NCBI RefSeq assembly: GCF_000717595.1
Contig: NZ_JNZO01000001.1
Location: 1-64,000 of the forward strand
DNA from: Streptomyces flavochromogenes
GTDB taxonomy: Bacteria; Actinomycetota; Actinomycetes; Streptomycetales; Streptomycetaceae
Reading direction: 5' to 3'
DNA length: 64,000 nucleotides
Every line of letters begins with the position of its first letter. Within the stretch, counting starts at the first letter, position 1. The notes beneath the pieces are model-generated. The model saw only the letters and a program-made list of their open reading frames with translations. It searched no databases and was not told the DNA's origin. Positions 40,164 to 50,120 of the stretch are shown here, piece after piece. The translations under genes were made by a program, and so were the position numbers.

Positions 40164-42035
40164 TCAGCGGGCGCCGAAGACCTGGGTCCAGTACGGCCCG
40201 CCCTGGGAGTGGATGCCGACGCCTATCTCCTTGAAGTCGCAGTTGAGGATGTTCGCGCGGTGGCCCGGGCTGTTCATCCACGACTCCATGACCTGCTCCG
40301 GGGAGCTCTGGCCCATGGCGATGTTCTCGCCGTAGGTCGACCACGGGTATCCGGCGGCCGTCACCCGCTCCCCCGGACCGGCGCCGTCGGGGTTGGTGTG
40401 GTCGAAGAAGTCGCGGGCCGCCATGTCGTCGGAGTGGCCCTGCGCCGCCCTGGTCAGGGTCGCGTTCGCGCTCAGCGGGCCGCAGCCCGCCTTGGCCCGC
40501 TCCGCGTTGACCAGGGCGATGACCTGGTCGGCCTCCGAGCCGTTCCCGTGGTCGTTCTGCGGGCCCGTGCCCGTGCCGTTCCCGGCCTCGTCACCCGAGC
40601 CCGAGCCCGGCCTGGTCGGCGGCGCGTCCGGGGTCGGTGCCGCGGTGCGCGGCGGGGTCGTCTTCACCGGGGCGGGCTTGGCCGTGCGGACCGGGCGGGG
40701 CGACGCGGTGGTGGGCCGCGCGCTGGGCGACGCCGAGGCGGAGGGACGTCCGGTGGCGGTCTTGGAGGCGGACGGCGAGGTGCTGGGGGTCGTCGCCGCG
40801 GACGGGGACCCGGAGTGGGTGGACGGGTCCTGGTCGAGCGGCAGGTCGAGCTCCGGGGCCGTCACGCGGTTCGCCCCGAGGATCTCGTCGTCCCCGCCGC
40901 GGCCGCCGGACAGCGAGAACGCCCCGCCCGTGACCGCCATGACCACGACGCCGGCCGCGATGACGGCGCGGCGCCGGCTCCGCTCCTGCGTCTGGCGACG
41001 ACGCCGAAGGGCCGCGCGCGTACCGTGCCGGCCGGGCGCCGAGGAGGGGGAGGAGAGGGGTGCGGACCGGGCTATGTGGGGGCGGGTGTGGCCCGCGGTG
41101 CCGGCCAGGACGTACGGCTCCGTCAGGTCCGCCGCGTGGTCGTGTCCGTACCCGCCGAGGTGGGCCGTGCCGGACGGGGCGGTGTCCTCGGACGTACGGT
41201 ACGGGTCCCCGTCGGCGGCCGCGTGCGGGGCCGGGGCGGTGCCGAACCCACCGGATGCGGAGGCGAACGCGGAGGCCGGCGTCGCCGGTGCCCGCAGGGC
41301 TTCGTCCGTCCGGGCCGTCAGGACGGGCGAGGTGGCCGCGAGGAGGAGCTCCGCCGGCACCAGCGCCTGCCAGCGGGGGGCACAGTGCCCGCAGCCGATC
41401 GTGTGGTGGGCCAGGTGGTCGCGCCACGGGGCGGAGGGCCGGCCGTCCCAGTCGGCCGCCTCTCGGCCCAGGAAGGGGCAGGCGGGGTTCCCGGCCAGGG
41501 CGCCGACGACGACGCGTGCGGCGTCGAGCCGGGCCCGTACGGCCTCGATCCGGGCCGGTGCCTCCTCGGCCGGCCACCGCAGGGCGGCCGCCGTCTCGTA
41601 CCTGGTCAGCTCGCCCGCGCACTCCAGCCACCACAGGGCCAGCTGTTCGCCGTCGTCCGGGTCCAGCCAGCGGGCCGCCTCGGTGATCTCGTACGCCTGC
41701 CCGTGCGCGGGCTGCTGCTCGGCCGCCCGGTAGTCGTACCCGGCCGGCTGCTGGTGCCGGTGCCGCCGGATCCCGTCCACGGCGATGGCGACCAGCCACG
41801 GCCGGAAGACCCCGGCGTCGGTCAGGGTGGGGAGCCCGTCCAGGGCGCGGAGCATCGTCTCGCGCACGACGTGCTCGACGTGTTCGGCACCGTGGCGGCC
41901 GTTCATGGCGAGTGCCACGGTGGTGTGGATCAGGGGCAGGTGGGCGGTGATCAGCTGGTCCCGCGCCCACGGGTCACCGTTCCGCGCCGCGAGGACCAGC
42001 TCCGTGTCCCGCTCGATTCCTGTGCTCTGCCGCAC
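40164..42035 (-). CDS. Sigma-like / transmembrane / extracellular CAP-domain protein
   Basis: 623 residues from the GTG at 42035. The N-terminal 180 residues resemble an ECF sigma factor (AARNGDPWARDQLITAHLP, VFRPWLVAIAVDGIRRHRH). A cysteine/histidine segment HHTIGCGHCAPRW follows, like a zinc-binding anti-sigma motif. Then come a low-complexity stretch, one membrane helix near residue 360 (AVIAAGVVVMAVTGGAF), a Pro/Ser/Thr-rich stalk, and a C-terminal CAP/SCP domain (about 500-623) with VNAERAKAGCGPL, GHSDDMAARDFFDHTNP, GENIAMGQ and WMNSPGHRANIL. This puts a transcription-like domain inside and a CAP domain outside in one chain. A promoter-recognition role is inferred; the sigma part may be degenerate. 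Confidence 0.78.
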   Translation of the reverse strand: MRQSTGIERDTELVLAARNGDPWARDQLITAHLPLIHTTVALAMNGRHGAEHVEHVVRETMLRALDGLPTLTDAGVFRPWLVAIAVDGIRRHRHQQPAGYDYRAAEQQPAHGQAYEITEAARWLDPDDGEQLALWWLECAGELTRYETAAALRWPAEEAPARIEAVRARLDAARVVVGALAGNPACPFLGREAADWDGRPSAPWRDHLAHHTIGCGHCAPRWQALVPAELLLAATSPVLTARTDEALRAPATPASAFASASGGFGTAPAPHAAADGDPYRTSEDTAPSGTAHLGGYGHDHAADLTEPYVLAGTAGHTRPHIARSAPLSSPSSAPGRHGTRAALRRRRQTQERSRRRAVIAAGVVVMAVTGGAFSLSGGRGGDDEILGANRVTAPELDLPLDQDPSTHSGSPSAATTPSTSPSASKTATGRPSASASPSARPTTASPRPVRTAKPAPVKTTPPRTAAPTPDAPPTRPGSGSGDEAGNGTGTGPQNDHGNGSEADQVIALVNAERAKAGCGPLSANATLTRAAQGHSDDMAARDFFDHTNPDGAGPGERVTAAGYPWSTYGENIAMGQSSPEQVMESWMNSPGHRANILNCDFKEIGVGIHSQGGPYWTQVFGAR

Positions 42036-42196
42036 GCCGACCGTCCCGTTCGTTGGAGATGATTGCGCATGGGAGAGCCTGGAGCGGGGCGCGGATAACG
42101 AAAAGGCCCGGACGGTGAAAGTGATGTGGGTCACGCGGGCGATCCGCCCGTCGTGCCCGGCCGCGAGGGCGCCGGGCCGGGCCCGCGCCGCGGTAC

Positions 42197-43231
42197 TCAG
42201 TGGTGGTGGGTGTCGCCCGGGGGCTGGGGTGCCGGTTCCTCCTTCGCCGTCGCCGCACCGTGCGTTCCGTGGTCTCCGTGGCCCGGTACGGTGCCGTCCG
42301 GCTTGGCCACCAGGAACAGGCCGGCCATGCCCATGTCGGAGTGGCTCTGGACGTGGCAGTGGTACATCCAGGCGCCGGCTCCGACGTGCTCCCCCGCGAT
42401 GATCTGGAATCCGAACGAGTCCGCGGGTCCGGTGATCTTGTTGTCGACGACCCGGCTCACGTCCTCGGGACCCGCGAGGAGGCCCGTGCGGTTGTCGGCC
42501 CATCGATGACCGTGCATATGGAACGTGTGGTAGTACTCGCCGTGCGTGATCATGACGATCTCCACCCGGTCGCCCACGGTGGCGAGGAAGTCCGGCGGAT
42601 CGGCGGCCGGCCGGTTGTTGATCGTCATGTCGTTGAAGACGATGGTGAACTGCTTGTCCGGCAGGATGTCGCCCTTGCGGCGCACCACCAGCCCGCCGTA
42701 GAGGCCCTTGCGGATGCCGCCGGTTCCGTGGTCCGTGCCCACCACGTGGTCGTGGTAGTGCCAGTAACCGGCACTGCCGGGCCGCCAGGTGCCGTCGGGG
42801 CGGCGGCCGGGGGCGTGGGTGCGCCAGGTGTACGTGCGGGTGGCACCCGCCTCGACATGGCTCCCGCTCATCCTCGTACCGTCGTTGTCGATGTCGTAGT
42901 CCACGCCGTGCGGGTGGAGGCTCACCGGGACGTCCATCAGGTTCTCGAACGCGATGTGGAGGGTGTCGCCCTCGTTGAGCTCGATGAGCGGGCCGGGCAC
43001 GGTGGCCTTGCCCTTCTCCAGGCCGTAGCCCATGCGTCCGTCGGCCAACTTCTCGGCGTACAGGTTGAGATGGCGTATCGCGCCGCCGGCCGGGGCAGTC
43101 CTCAGCGGGGCGGCTGCGGCGGCCGCGTCGGGTGCGGCACTGGAGGCGGAGGCGAGGGACAACGATGTCACGCCGGTCGCGGCGACCGCCCCGCCCGCGA
43201 GCAGGCGACGGTTGAAGCTGCGTCTGTCCAT
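42197..43231 (-). CDS. Small two-domain laccase (multicopper oxidase, SLAC type)
   Basis: 344 residues, the usual size of the streptomycete small laccases that work as trimers. [14 protein letters not shown] is a twin-arginine signal. Copper ligands are visible: HPHG (about residue 102), WHYHDH (about 155), and near the end HTFHMHG plus [15 protein letters not shown], which holds the type 1 copper Cys and Met. A His-rich tail (DTHHH) ends the protein. It oxidises phenols or metal ions with reduction of O2 to water outside the cell. It is divergent from the ThuA/sugar-dehydrogenase gene, and the 206-bp gap holds both promoters. Confidence 0.95.
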   Translation of the reverse strand: MDRRSFNRRLLAGGAVAATGVTSLSLASASSAAPDAAAAAAPLRTAPAGGAIRHLNLYAEKLADGRMGYGLEKGKATVPGPLIELNEGDTLHIAFENLMDVPVSLHPHGVDYDIDNDGTRMSGSHVEAGATRTYTWRTHAPGRRPDGTWRPGSAGYWHYHDHVVGTDHGTGGIRKGLYGGLVVRRKGDILPDKQFTIVFNDMTINNRPAADPPDFLATVGDRVEIVMITHGEYYHTFHMHGHRWADNRTGLLAGPEDVSRVVDNKITGPADSFGFQIIAGEHVGAGAWMYHCHVQSHSDMGMAGLFLVAKPDGTVPGHGDHGTHGAATAKEEPAPQPPGDTHHH

Positions 43232-43437
43232 GTCGAACTCTCCGGTCTTCAGAGGAGATTGACGGGCTGTGGGGCCAACGGGGGCTCCTGGGGACGGCCC
43301 ACACCGTAGCGGGACGGTAATGGTTTATCCACACCCAGGACAAAGTTCGTCCGGTTGCGGCCATAGCCCTTGGCGAACCACGCAAAGAGGTCTAGCTTCA
43401 ACGGCTGTCGTTGTGACCTCAGAGGGATGGGTGACCC

Positions 43438-45930
43438 ATGAAGCGCACACCACATCACCGGTCGAGATCGAGAACAGGCTTCGCCGTGGCGGCATTTGGG
43501 GCAGGCGTCCTGACCGCCTCCCTGCTCGGCGGCAACCCCGCCGCCGCCAAGCCGGATCCGGACCCGCCGTCGGCCAGGGCGGCGACAACGTTATCCCTGC
43601 CGTCGCCACCGGGCGGCGCGAAGGTACGGGTCCTCGTCTTCCACGGGTCCGCGACGGCCGAGTCGCCGACGGTCGACGCGGGCATCGCGGCCGTCGAGAG
43701 CATCGGCCTCACCGGCCCGGCCGCCGGCCGCTACCGTACGGAGGCCACCGCCGACCCGGCCGTCTTCACCGACGCCAAGCGGCTCGGCACGTACAACGCG
43801 GTGGTCTTCCTGACCGGGGGCGGCGATGTGCTCGACCCCGCGCAGGAAGCGGGCCTCGAGGCCTACATGGAGGCGGGCGGCGGTTTCGTCGGCGTCCACG
43901 AGGCCGCCCGCACCGAGCCCTACTCCGGCTGGTTCACCGGCCTGATCGGAGCCCGGCCCACCGGCGCCCCGAGCGGCACACAGCGCGCGGTGGTGGAGGT
44001 CGGCGACCGGCAGCACCCGGCCACGAAGTCCCTTCCGCTGGAGTGGAAGCGGCCCGACAAGTGGTTCAACTGGGACCGCAACCCGTCCGGCACCGTGCAC
44101 ACCGTGGCGCGGGTCCGCGAGTCCTCGTACCAGCCCGCCGCCACACCCAACGGCTGGGACCACCCGGTGTCCTGGTGCCGCGACTACGACGGCGGCCGGT
44201 CCTTCTACACCGCCATGGGCGGCACCGTCGACAGCTACGCCGAGACGGACTTCCGCGACCATCTGCGCGGCGCGATCGCCTGGACCGCGCGGATCTCCCG
44301 GGCGGACTGCAAGGCGACCATCGACGCCAACTACACCGCCGAGCGCGTCACCAGGCCCAACCAGCCCGGCCAGAACGACCACATAGGCGAGCCGCACGGT
44401 CTCGTCGCCGCCCCCGACGGCCGCATCCTCTACATCGGGCGCGGCGGCGCCGACTCCAGCGTGCCGGTGGTCACCGACTGGAACAACCCGGACATCGGCA
44501 AGGGCAGCGGCGAGATCCACGTCTACGACCCGAGGACCGGGCAGGTCACCAAGGCCGGCGCGCTCGCCGTCTTCGGCAACAAGGGCGGCGGTGACGAGCT
44601 GATCAAGAACGAGGAGGGGCTGCTCGGCATCGAGCTCGACCCCGGCTTCATGACCAACGGCTGGGTCTACCTCCACTACACACCGCACTCCCGGATCGAC
44701 CGCGTGGAGCACATGGGCGAGCGGCGGGTCTCCCGCTTCACCCTGGATCTCTCGACGAACCGGCTCGACCTGGCGAGCGAGAAGGTGCTGCTGAGCTGGC
44801 CGGTGCAGATCCACAGCTGCTGCCACGCGGGCGGCGGAATGGCCTGGGACTCCAAGGGCAATCTGTACATCGCCACCGGAGACACCAACTCGTCGGGATC
44901 CAGCGGAGGTTACTCGGGCAACAACCCCGCCCCGAACTTCAGGGGCGTCTCCTTCGCGGACGCGCGCCGGACTGCCGGCAACACCAACAACCTCAACGGG
45001 AAGATCCTGCGGATCCATCCCGAGCCCGACGGCACGTACACCCTCCCGGCGGGCAATCTCTTCACCGGCCAGGAGAGCGACGAGGGCGGCGGCAAGACCC
45101 GCGGCGAGATCTACGTGATGGGCGTCCGCAACCCCGCGCGCATCTCCGTCGACAGGACGACCGACATCCTCTACGCGGGCTGGGTCGGGCCCGACGCGGG
45201 CGCGCCGTCGACGACATGGGGCCCGGCCAAGTACGACACGTTCGCCGCGATCACCACGGCGGGCAACCACGGCTGGCCGTACTGCATGGGCAACAGGCAG
45301 CCCTACCGGGACCGCGATCCGCTCGACCCGGCCAAGCCGCTCGGCTGGTACGACTGCGACGCGCCGAAGAACGAGTCTCCGAACAACGACGGCCTGGTGA
45401 ACCTGCCGCCGGTGACGGGGAACACGATCTGGTACTCGCCCCAGGGCGGCGGCGTGGACTACCCCAGGAACGCCGACGGCGTCCCGAGCTACAGGCAGGA
45501 GGAGCAGAAGCTGCTGCTGCCATGGCTCAAGGGCGGCGGGCAGGCGACCATGAACGGCCCGCTCTACCGCTACGACGCGGCGAGCGACTCGGCGGTCAAG
45601 TGGCCGTCGTACTGGGACGGCAAGTGGTTCGTCGGTGACTTCTACGACGGGGACCAGCCACGGCACGCCGTGCTCACCGATCCGAAGACCGTCGGCAAGG
45701 GCGGACTGCCCGTGCACGCCGAGTCCCTGAAGAAGATCGTCCCGGTCGGGCAGGGCGGCATCCGCAACCTGATGGACTGGAAGTTCGCCCCGGACGGTTC
45801 GCTGTACGTCCTCGACTACGGGCGCGGCTTCTTCACCTCGCACCCCGACTCCGCGCTGTGGCGCGTGACGTACAAGGGCGGCGGGCCCACCCCGGCCGCG
45901 GACCAGCTGGCAAGGAGGACGGCGCAGTGA
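43438..45930 (+). CDS. Secreted ThuA-domain / PQQ-dependent-type sugar dehydrogenase fusion
   Basis: 830 residues. A basic, hydrophobic signal peptide ends near AAAKPDP. Residues 60-290 are a ThuA-like domain (VRVLVFHGSA, VVFLTGGGDVL, VGVHEAARTE, WDHPVSWCRDYDGGRSFY). Residues 310-820 are a six-bladed propeller of the soluble glucose/sorbosone dehydrogenase family (EPHGLVAAPDGR, GLLGIELDPGF, GGGMAWDSKGNLYIATGDT, GEIYVMGVRNPARI, LYVLDYGRGFF). The family binds PQQ and oxidises sugars, while ThuA relatives work on oxidised disaccharides. The stop overlaps the GTG of the following gene (GTGA), and AAGGAGG lies ahead of it. It was probably once two proteins. Confidence 0.88.
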   Translation: MKRTPHHRSRSRTGFAVAAFGAGVLTASLLGGNPAAAKPDPDPPSARAATTLSLPSPPGGAKVRVLVFHGSATAESPTVDAGIAAVESIGLTGPAAGRYRTEATADPAVFTDAKRLGTYNAVVFLTGGGDVLDPAQEAGLEAYMEAGGGFVGVHEAARTEPYSGWFTGLIGARPTGAPSGTQRAVVEVGDRQHPATKSLPLEWKRPDKWFNWDRNPSGTVHTVARVRESSYQPAATPNGWDHPVSWCRDYDGGRSFYTAMGGTVDSYAETDFRDHLRGAIAWTARISRADCKATIDANYTAERVTRPNQPGQNDHIGEPHGLVAAPDGRILYIGRGGADSSVPVVTDWNNPDIGKGSGEIHVYDPRTGQVTKAGALAVFGNKGGGDELIKNEEGLLGIELDPGFMTNGWVYLHYTPHSRIDRVEHMGERRVSRFTLDLSTNRLDLASEKVLLSWPVQIHSCCHAGGGMAWDSKGNLYIATGDTNSSGSSGGYSGNNPAPNFRGVSFADARRTAGNTNNLNGKILRIHPEPDGTYTLPAGNLFTGQESDEGGGKTRGEIYVMGVRNPARISVDRTTDILYAGWVGPDAGAPSTTWGPAKYDTFAAITTAGNHGWPYCMGNRQPYRDRDPLDPAKPLGWYDCDAPKNESPNNDGLVNLPPVTGNTIWYSPQGGGVDYPRNADGVPSYRQEEQKLLLPWLKGGGQATMNGPLYRYDAASDSAVKWPSYWDGKWFVGDFYDGDQPRHAVLTDPKTVGKGGLPVHAESLKKIVPVGQGGIRNLMDWKFAPDGSLYVLDYGRGFFTSHPDSALWRVTYKGGGPTPAADQLARRTAQ

Positions 45931-48152
45931 TCGCGAGACACAGAGGCGCGCGCCTGTGGGCGGCCCTGCTGGCCGCCGTGGCGATGGTCGTCGGTCTGAC
46001 CTCGGCGGCCGCCTACGGCAGGGCGGACGACGCGCGACGCGGCGACGACGGACGCCGGACCGCCGCCGCGCAGGTGCTGACCTGGAAGGCGGGCGATCCT
46101 ATCGACCGCTATCTGGAGTTCCCGACCACGGCGGTGGCCGGCCCGACGACGATCGTCTTCGAGAACAGCGCGGCCACCGGCAACACGACCGGCATGCCGC
46201 ACACCCTGACGTTCGACGTCTCCGACCCGGAGTACAACAACGACGTCCCGCTCAACATCCTGGCCAACCCGAGCGACGCGAACGGCGGCCGGCACACGGC
46301 CGAGGTGACGCTGACCCCGGGCCGGTACCTCTTCAAGTGCACGATCCCCGGGCACGGCCAGATGCAGGGCATCCTCACGGTCACCGAGGGCGGCGGCGAG
46401 GACACCGCCGCGCCGGAGACGACCGCGAAGGTCGAGGGCGACCGCAACGCCGACGGCGCCTACGTCGGCCAGGCGACAGTCACGCTCGGCGCGACGGACG
46501 CCGGTTCGGGCGTCGACAAGGTCGAGTACGCGGTCGGCGCCGACGGCCCGTGGCAGCCGTACACGGTCCCGGTCGTCGTCGACCAGGTCGGCGCGCACGC
46601 GATCCGCTACCGGGCGAGCGACAAGGCGGGCAACACCGCCGCCGAGAAGACCGCCGCGTTCTCGGTCGTCGCCCGGCCCACCGACGACACGACGGCGCCG
46701 GAGACCTCGGCGACCGTGTCGGGCGAGCGGGACGACCAGGGCCGCTATCTCGACATGGCCACGGTGACGGTGACCGCGTCCGACACCGGGTCGGGCGTCA
46801 ACACCATCGAGTACGCGATCGGTGACGGCGCCTGGCAGCCGTACACCGCTCCCGTGATGGTGCACCAGGCGGGCGAGCACACCGTCCGCTACCGGGCGAG
46901 CGACAAGGCGGGGAACACCGCGGCGGTGAAGTCGGTCGCCTTCACGGTCGTCAACCAGCCCGATCCCGACACCACCGCCCCCGAGGCCGCCGCCTCGGTC
47001 GCGGGGACGCGCGACTCCGACGGCGCGTACATCACCAGCGCCACGGTCACGCTGTCCGCGTTCGACGCGGACTCGGGCGTCGAGCGGATCGAGTACTCGC
47101 TCGACGGCGGCCCGTACCTCGCGTACACCACCCCGGTGATCGTCGACCGCGTCGGCCGCCACACGGTGCTGTACCGGGCGACGGACAAGGCCGGCAACAC
47201 CTCCGCGGCCCGGAGCACGGCCTTCACCGTCGCCGAGGGCGGCGGGGTGCCCGCGCCCGGCTGTCCCGAGTTCGACGAGCGGCTGACGGTGATCGTCGGG
47301 ACCGTCGACACCGGTGTTCCCAACCGGATGACGAACAGCCGCTGCACGGTCAACGAACTCATCGAGGACGAGAAGGACTGGTCCTCGCACGCGCTGTTCC
47401 TCAAGCACGTCGACACGGTGATCGACCGGCTGCTCGCCGACGGCGTCATCGACACGCGCGAGCACAGGAAGATCTACCGCGCGGCCAAGCAGTCGGGCAT
47501 CGGCAGGCCGGGCCAGACCGAGGGGTACCGCGACCTGTTCGACGGCACCGCGGCGAGCTTCTCGAAGTGGCAGCACGTCGGAGGCGGGAAGTTCGGGCTG
47601 AGCGCGGACGGGGCCATGACCAGCAGCACCACGGTGCCCGGCATGGGCATGCTGTGGTTCCCGCAGCGGCAGTACGGCGACTTCTCGCTCAAGCTCCAGT
47701 GGCGCGACGACGCCCCCGGCGCCGGCAACGCCAACGGCGGGGTCTTCGTGCGCTTCCCGTACGTCCACGACAACCCCGAGGAGAGCCGTCCCGAGTGGGT
47801 CGCCATCAAGTACGGCCATGAGATCCAGGTCCTGGACCGGCCCGACGGCGACATGTACAAGACGGGCTCGCTCTACGGCTTCGACCGTGTCGGCCTCGCC
47901 GGTGCCGGGGTGACGCCGAAGGGCACCTGGAACGACTACGAGATCCGGGTGGAGGGCCAGCACTACTCGGTCTTCCGCAACGGCAGACTGATCAACGAGT
48001 TCGACAACACCGGTGGCCAGGTCTTCCAGCCGCCGCGTGGCGACGACCCGGGCACGGACGGCCGGCGCTACGCCTCCGGCTACATCGGGCTCCAGGTCCA
48101 CGGCACGACGGACGTGATCTCCTACCGCAACATCCGGGTGAAGGAGCTGTAG
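45927..48152 (+). CDS. Secreted cupredoxin / 3x OmpL47-like / 3-keto-disaccharide hydrolase (DUF1080) protein
   Basis: 741 residues. After a signal peptide, residues 55-155 are a cupredoxin with a plausible type 1 copper site: His in GMPHTLTF, then Cys and His in FKCTIPGHGQM, with Met. Residues about 160-440 are three bacterial Ig-like repeats of the OmpL47 kind; each has TAPET, a GSGVxxIEYxI core and YRASDKAGNT. Residues about 450-530 are helical. Residues 535-741 are a 3-keto-glucoside hydrolase-like (DUF1080) lectin-type sandwich (YRDLFDG, FSLKLQWRDDAPGAGNANGGVFVR). A copper electron carrier and a keto-sugar hydrolase in one exported chain, translated with a sugar dehydrogenase, suggest shared use. 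The GTG overlaps the previous stop. Confidence 0.85.
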   Translation: MIARHRGARLWAALLAAVAMVVGLTSAAAYGRADDARRGDDGRRTAAAQVLTWKAGDPIDRYLEFPTTAVAGPTTIVFENSAATGNTTGMPHTLTFDVSDPEYNNDVPLNILANPSDANGGRHTAEVTLTPGRYLFKCTIPGHGQMQGILTVTEGGGEDTAAPETTAKVEGDRNADGAYVGQATVTLGATDAGSGVDKVEYAVGADGPWQPYTVPVVVDQVGAHAIRYRASDKAGNTAAEKTAAFSVVARPTDDTTAPETSATVSGERDDQGRYLDMATVTVTASDTGSGVNTIEYAIGDGAWQPYTAPVMVHQAGEHTVRYRASDKAGNTAAVKSVAFTVVNQPDPDTTAPEAAASVAGTRDSDGAYITSATVTLSAFDADSGVERIEYSLDGGPYLAYTTPVIVDRVGRHTVLYRATDKAGNTSAARSTAFTVAEGGGVPAPGCPEFDERLTVIVGTVDTGVPNRMTNSRCTVNELIEDEKDWSSHALFLKHVDTVIDRLLADGVIDTREHRKIYRAAKQSGIGRPGQTEGYRDLFDGTAASFSKWQHVGGGKFGLSADGAMTSSTTVPGMGMLWFPQRQYGDFSLKLQWRDDAPGAGNANGGVFVRFPYVHDNPEESRPEWVAIKYGHEIQVLDRPDGDMYKTGSLYGFDRVGLAGAGVTPKGTWNDYEIRVEGQHYSVFRNGRLINEFDNTGGQVFQPPRGDDPGTDGRRYASGYIGLQVHGTTDVISYRNIRVKEL

Positions 48153-48160
48153 ACCGGGGA

Positions 48161-48195
48161 AGGGGCCCCTCTCCCGTGACGGGAGAGGGGCCCCT
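48161..48195. terminator. Bidirectional hairpin terminator
   Basis: AGGGGCCCCTCTCCCGT pairs exactly with ACGGGAGAGGGGCCCCT across one base. It lies between the convergent genes ending at 48152 and 48230. Confidence 0.85.
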
Positions 48196-48229
48196 GTCGT
48201 GCGTGCGCGTCGGCTCGCGGCCGCTCGTC

Positions 48230-50029
48230 TCACGTGGGCAGGTTCTGCTCCGCCCACACCACCTTTCCGGAGACGGTGCGGCACGAACCCCATCGGCGGC
48301 ACAGCATGTTGATGAGCTGGAGGCCCCGGCCGCCCTCGTCGCTGAGGTCCGCGTGCTGGATCTGGGGCAGGTCGGGGCCCGTGTCCGAGACCTCCACGAC
48401 GAGGCGCTCGCCACGCAGCAGCCGGAGCCGGCCGGGGCCGTTCCCATAGCGCAGGGCGTTGCCCACGAGCTCCGAGACGACGAGCTCGAAGACGTCGGCG
48501 AGCTCCTCCAGATCCCACGCGGCGAGCTGGTCGGTGACCAGGCTCCGGGCCACGGACGCGGCCCGTCCCTCCTGCGGCAGCTGCCACTCGCACAGCTCTT
48601 CCGGAGTGCCCGGCACGGTCGTCGCGACGAGGAGCACGGCCTCGTCGAAGCGGCTGGCGTCGGTGGGGGCGCAGTCGGTGAGTCCGCCGCGTTCGAGCGC
48701 CTCGGGCGTGAGGCCGCGGGCCGCCGACCGCAGCCGCTCCAGCTGGTCGTCGAGATCCGCGTGCCGGGACTTGACGAGGCCGTCCGTGTACATGACCAGA
48801 TGGCCGCCCGCCGGGACCTCCAGACGGATCGGGTCGTACGGGATCACTCCCGCGCCCAGCGGCGCGCCGATCGGTACGTCCACGAACGCGGCGGAGCCGT
48901 CGCCGTCGACGAGCAGCGGGGGCAGGTGACCGGCGCTGGCCAGGGTGTAGGTGGAGTCGGCCGGGTCGTGGACCGCGCAGAGGAAGGTGGCGACCTGCTC
49001 GTCCTCCAGGTCACGGGTGGCGAGGTCGAGCCGGGCGAGGACCCGCTCCGGCGCCATGTCGAGGGTCATCAGGGTGCGGGCGACCGCCCGCAGGCGGCCC
49101 ATGGTGGCGGCGGCGGGCAGTCCGTGGCCCATGACGTCGCCCACCATCAGGGCCGTCCGTCCGCCGGGCAGGGCCATCACGTCGTACCAGTCGCCTCCCA
49201 CACCGTGGTGGGCCGTCGAGGGAGTGTACTCGGCGTGGACGCGCAGCCCCGGCGTCACCGGGGTCGCTCGGGGCAGCAGGCTGCGCTGCAGGGAGACGAC
49301 GTGCTCGCGCTCGCGTCCGTACAGCCGGGCGTTGTCGATGTAGACGGCGGCCTGGGAGGCCAGCTGCTCGGCCAGCGCGAGGTCCGTGTCGGAGAACGGG
49401 GGCGTTCCGGGACCGCGGACGAAGTCGGCGCTGCCGAGCAGCAGACCGCGGGCGATGAGCGGCACCGCCAGATAGCTGTGGACTCCCGCGGCGCGCATCT
49501 TCGCCGCAGCGCTCGCCGTCGGCGCGACCCTGTCGAAGTCGGTGTCCCGCATGCGGCTCACGAGCACCGGCCTGCCTTGGCGCAGGCAGTATCGGTGGAG
49601 GAGCGTCTCGTGGGCCTCCTCGGTCCGGACGAAGGTTTCGCCCACCGGGGTGGGTTCCAGGGACGAGAGCGACTCGACGGCGGAGATCGCCGTGGCCCGC
49701 AGGAGCGGGATGCCCGTCCCCGTCCAGCGTGAGCCCTCCTCGCCCCGCAGGACGCTCTCCAGGATGTCGACGGCGGCCCCGTCGGCCAGGGTGGGCACGG
49801 TGAACTCGGCCAGTTCCTGAGCGGTGCGCTCCAGGTCGAGGGTGGTGCCGATCCTGGATCCCGCGGAATTCAGCCAGGCGAGCCGTTCGCGCGTGGTGAC
49901 GCGGTCGAGGGGGACGTCGCCGTCGCTCCGGCCGAGCCGTCTGCGGGCACCGGCCGAGCGGAGGACCGAGGCGCCCTTTCCGGCCGAGGCACGGCGGACG
50001 ACGCGCCGCCTCCCGTTGCCATCGTTCAC
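48230..50029 (-). CDS. GAF-SpoIIE phosphatase with HATPase domain
   Basis: 599 residues from the GTG at 50029, preceded by GGAGG; another GTG at 50080 with GGAGG is possible. A GAF domain (about 70-240) carries FDRVAP and YLAVPLIARG. A PP2C-type SpoIIE domain follows, with VGGDWYDVMALPGG, VGDVMGHGLPAAATM, LASAGHLPPLL and FDEAVLLVA, and the metal-binding Asp residues look intact. The C-terminal histidine-kinase-like ATPase (about 490-599) has ELVGNALRYG, VEVSDTGPDLP and DEGGRGLQLI. Such fusions act in anti-sigma/anti-anti-sigma partner-switching, where the phosphatase half removes phosphate from an antagonist and the kinase half phosphorylates it. No partner gene is adjacent. No membrane segment is present. 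Confidence 0.9.
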   Translation of the reverse strand: MNDGNGRRRVVRRASAGKGASVLRSAGARRRLGRSDGDVPLDRVTTRERLAWLNSAGSRIGTTLDLERTAQELAEFTVPTLADGAAVDILESVLRGEEGSRWTGTGIPLLRATAISAVESLSSLEPTPVGETFVRTEEAHETLLHRYCLRQGRPVLVSRMRDTDFDRVAPTASAAAKMRAAGVHSYLAVPLIARGLLLGSADFVRGPGTPPFSDTDLALAEQLASQAAVYIDNARLYGREREHVVSLQRSLLPRATPVTPGLRVHAEYTPSTAHHGVGGDWYDVMALPGGRTALMVGDVMGHGLPAAATMGRLRAVARTLMTLDMAPERVLARLDLATRDLEDEQVATFLCAVHDPADSTYTLASAGHLPPLLVDGDGSAAFVDVPIGAPLGAGVIPYDPIRLEVPAGGHLVMYTDGLVKSRHADLDDQLERLRSAARGLTPEALERGGLTDCAPTDASRFDEAVLLVATTVPGTPEELCEWQLPQEGRAASVARSLVTDQLAAWDLEELADVFELVVSELVGNALRYGNGPGRLRLLRGERLVVEVSDTGPDLPQIQHADLSDEGGRGLQLINMLCRRWGSCRTVSGKVVWAEQNLPT

Positions 50030-50120
50030 TCTTTCGGCCTCCAGACAGAAACTCGTCCGCTGTTGGTGCACATCATGCACCTGCCTCCCCCTCCTGGCCG
50101 ATCAGGGCGGCGCGTCCCGT

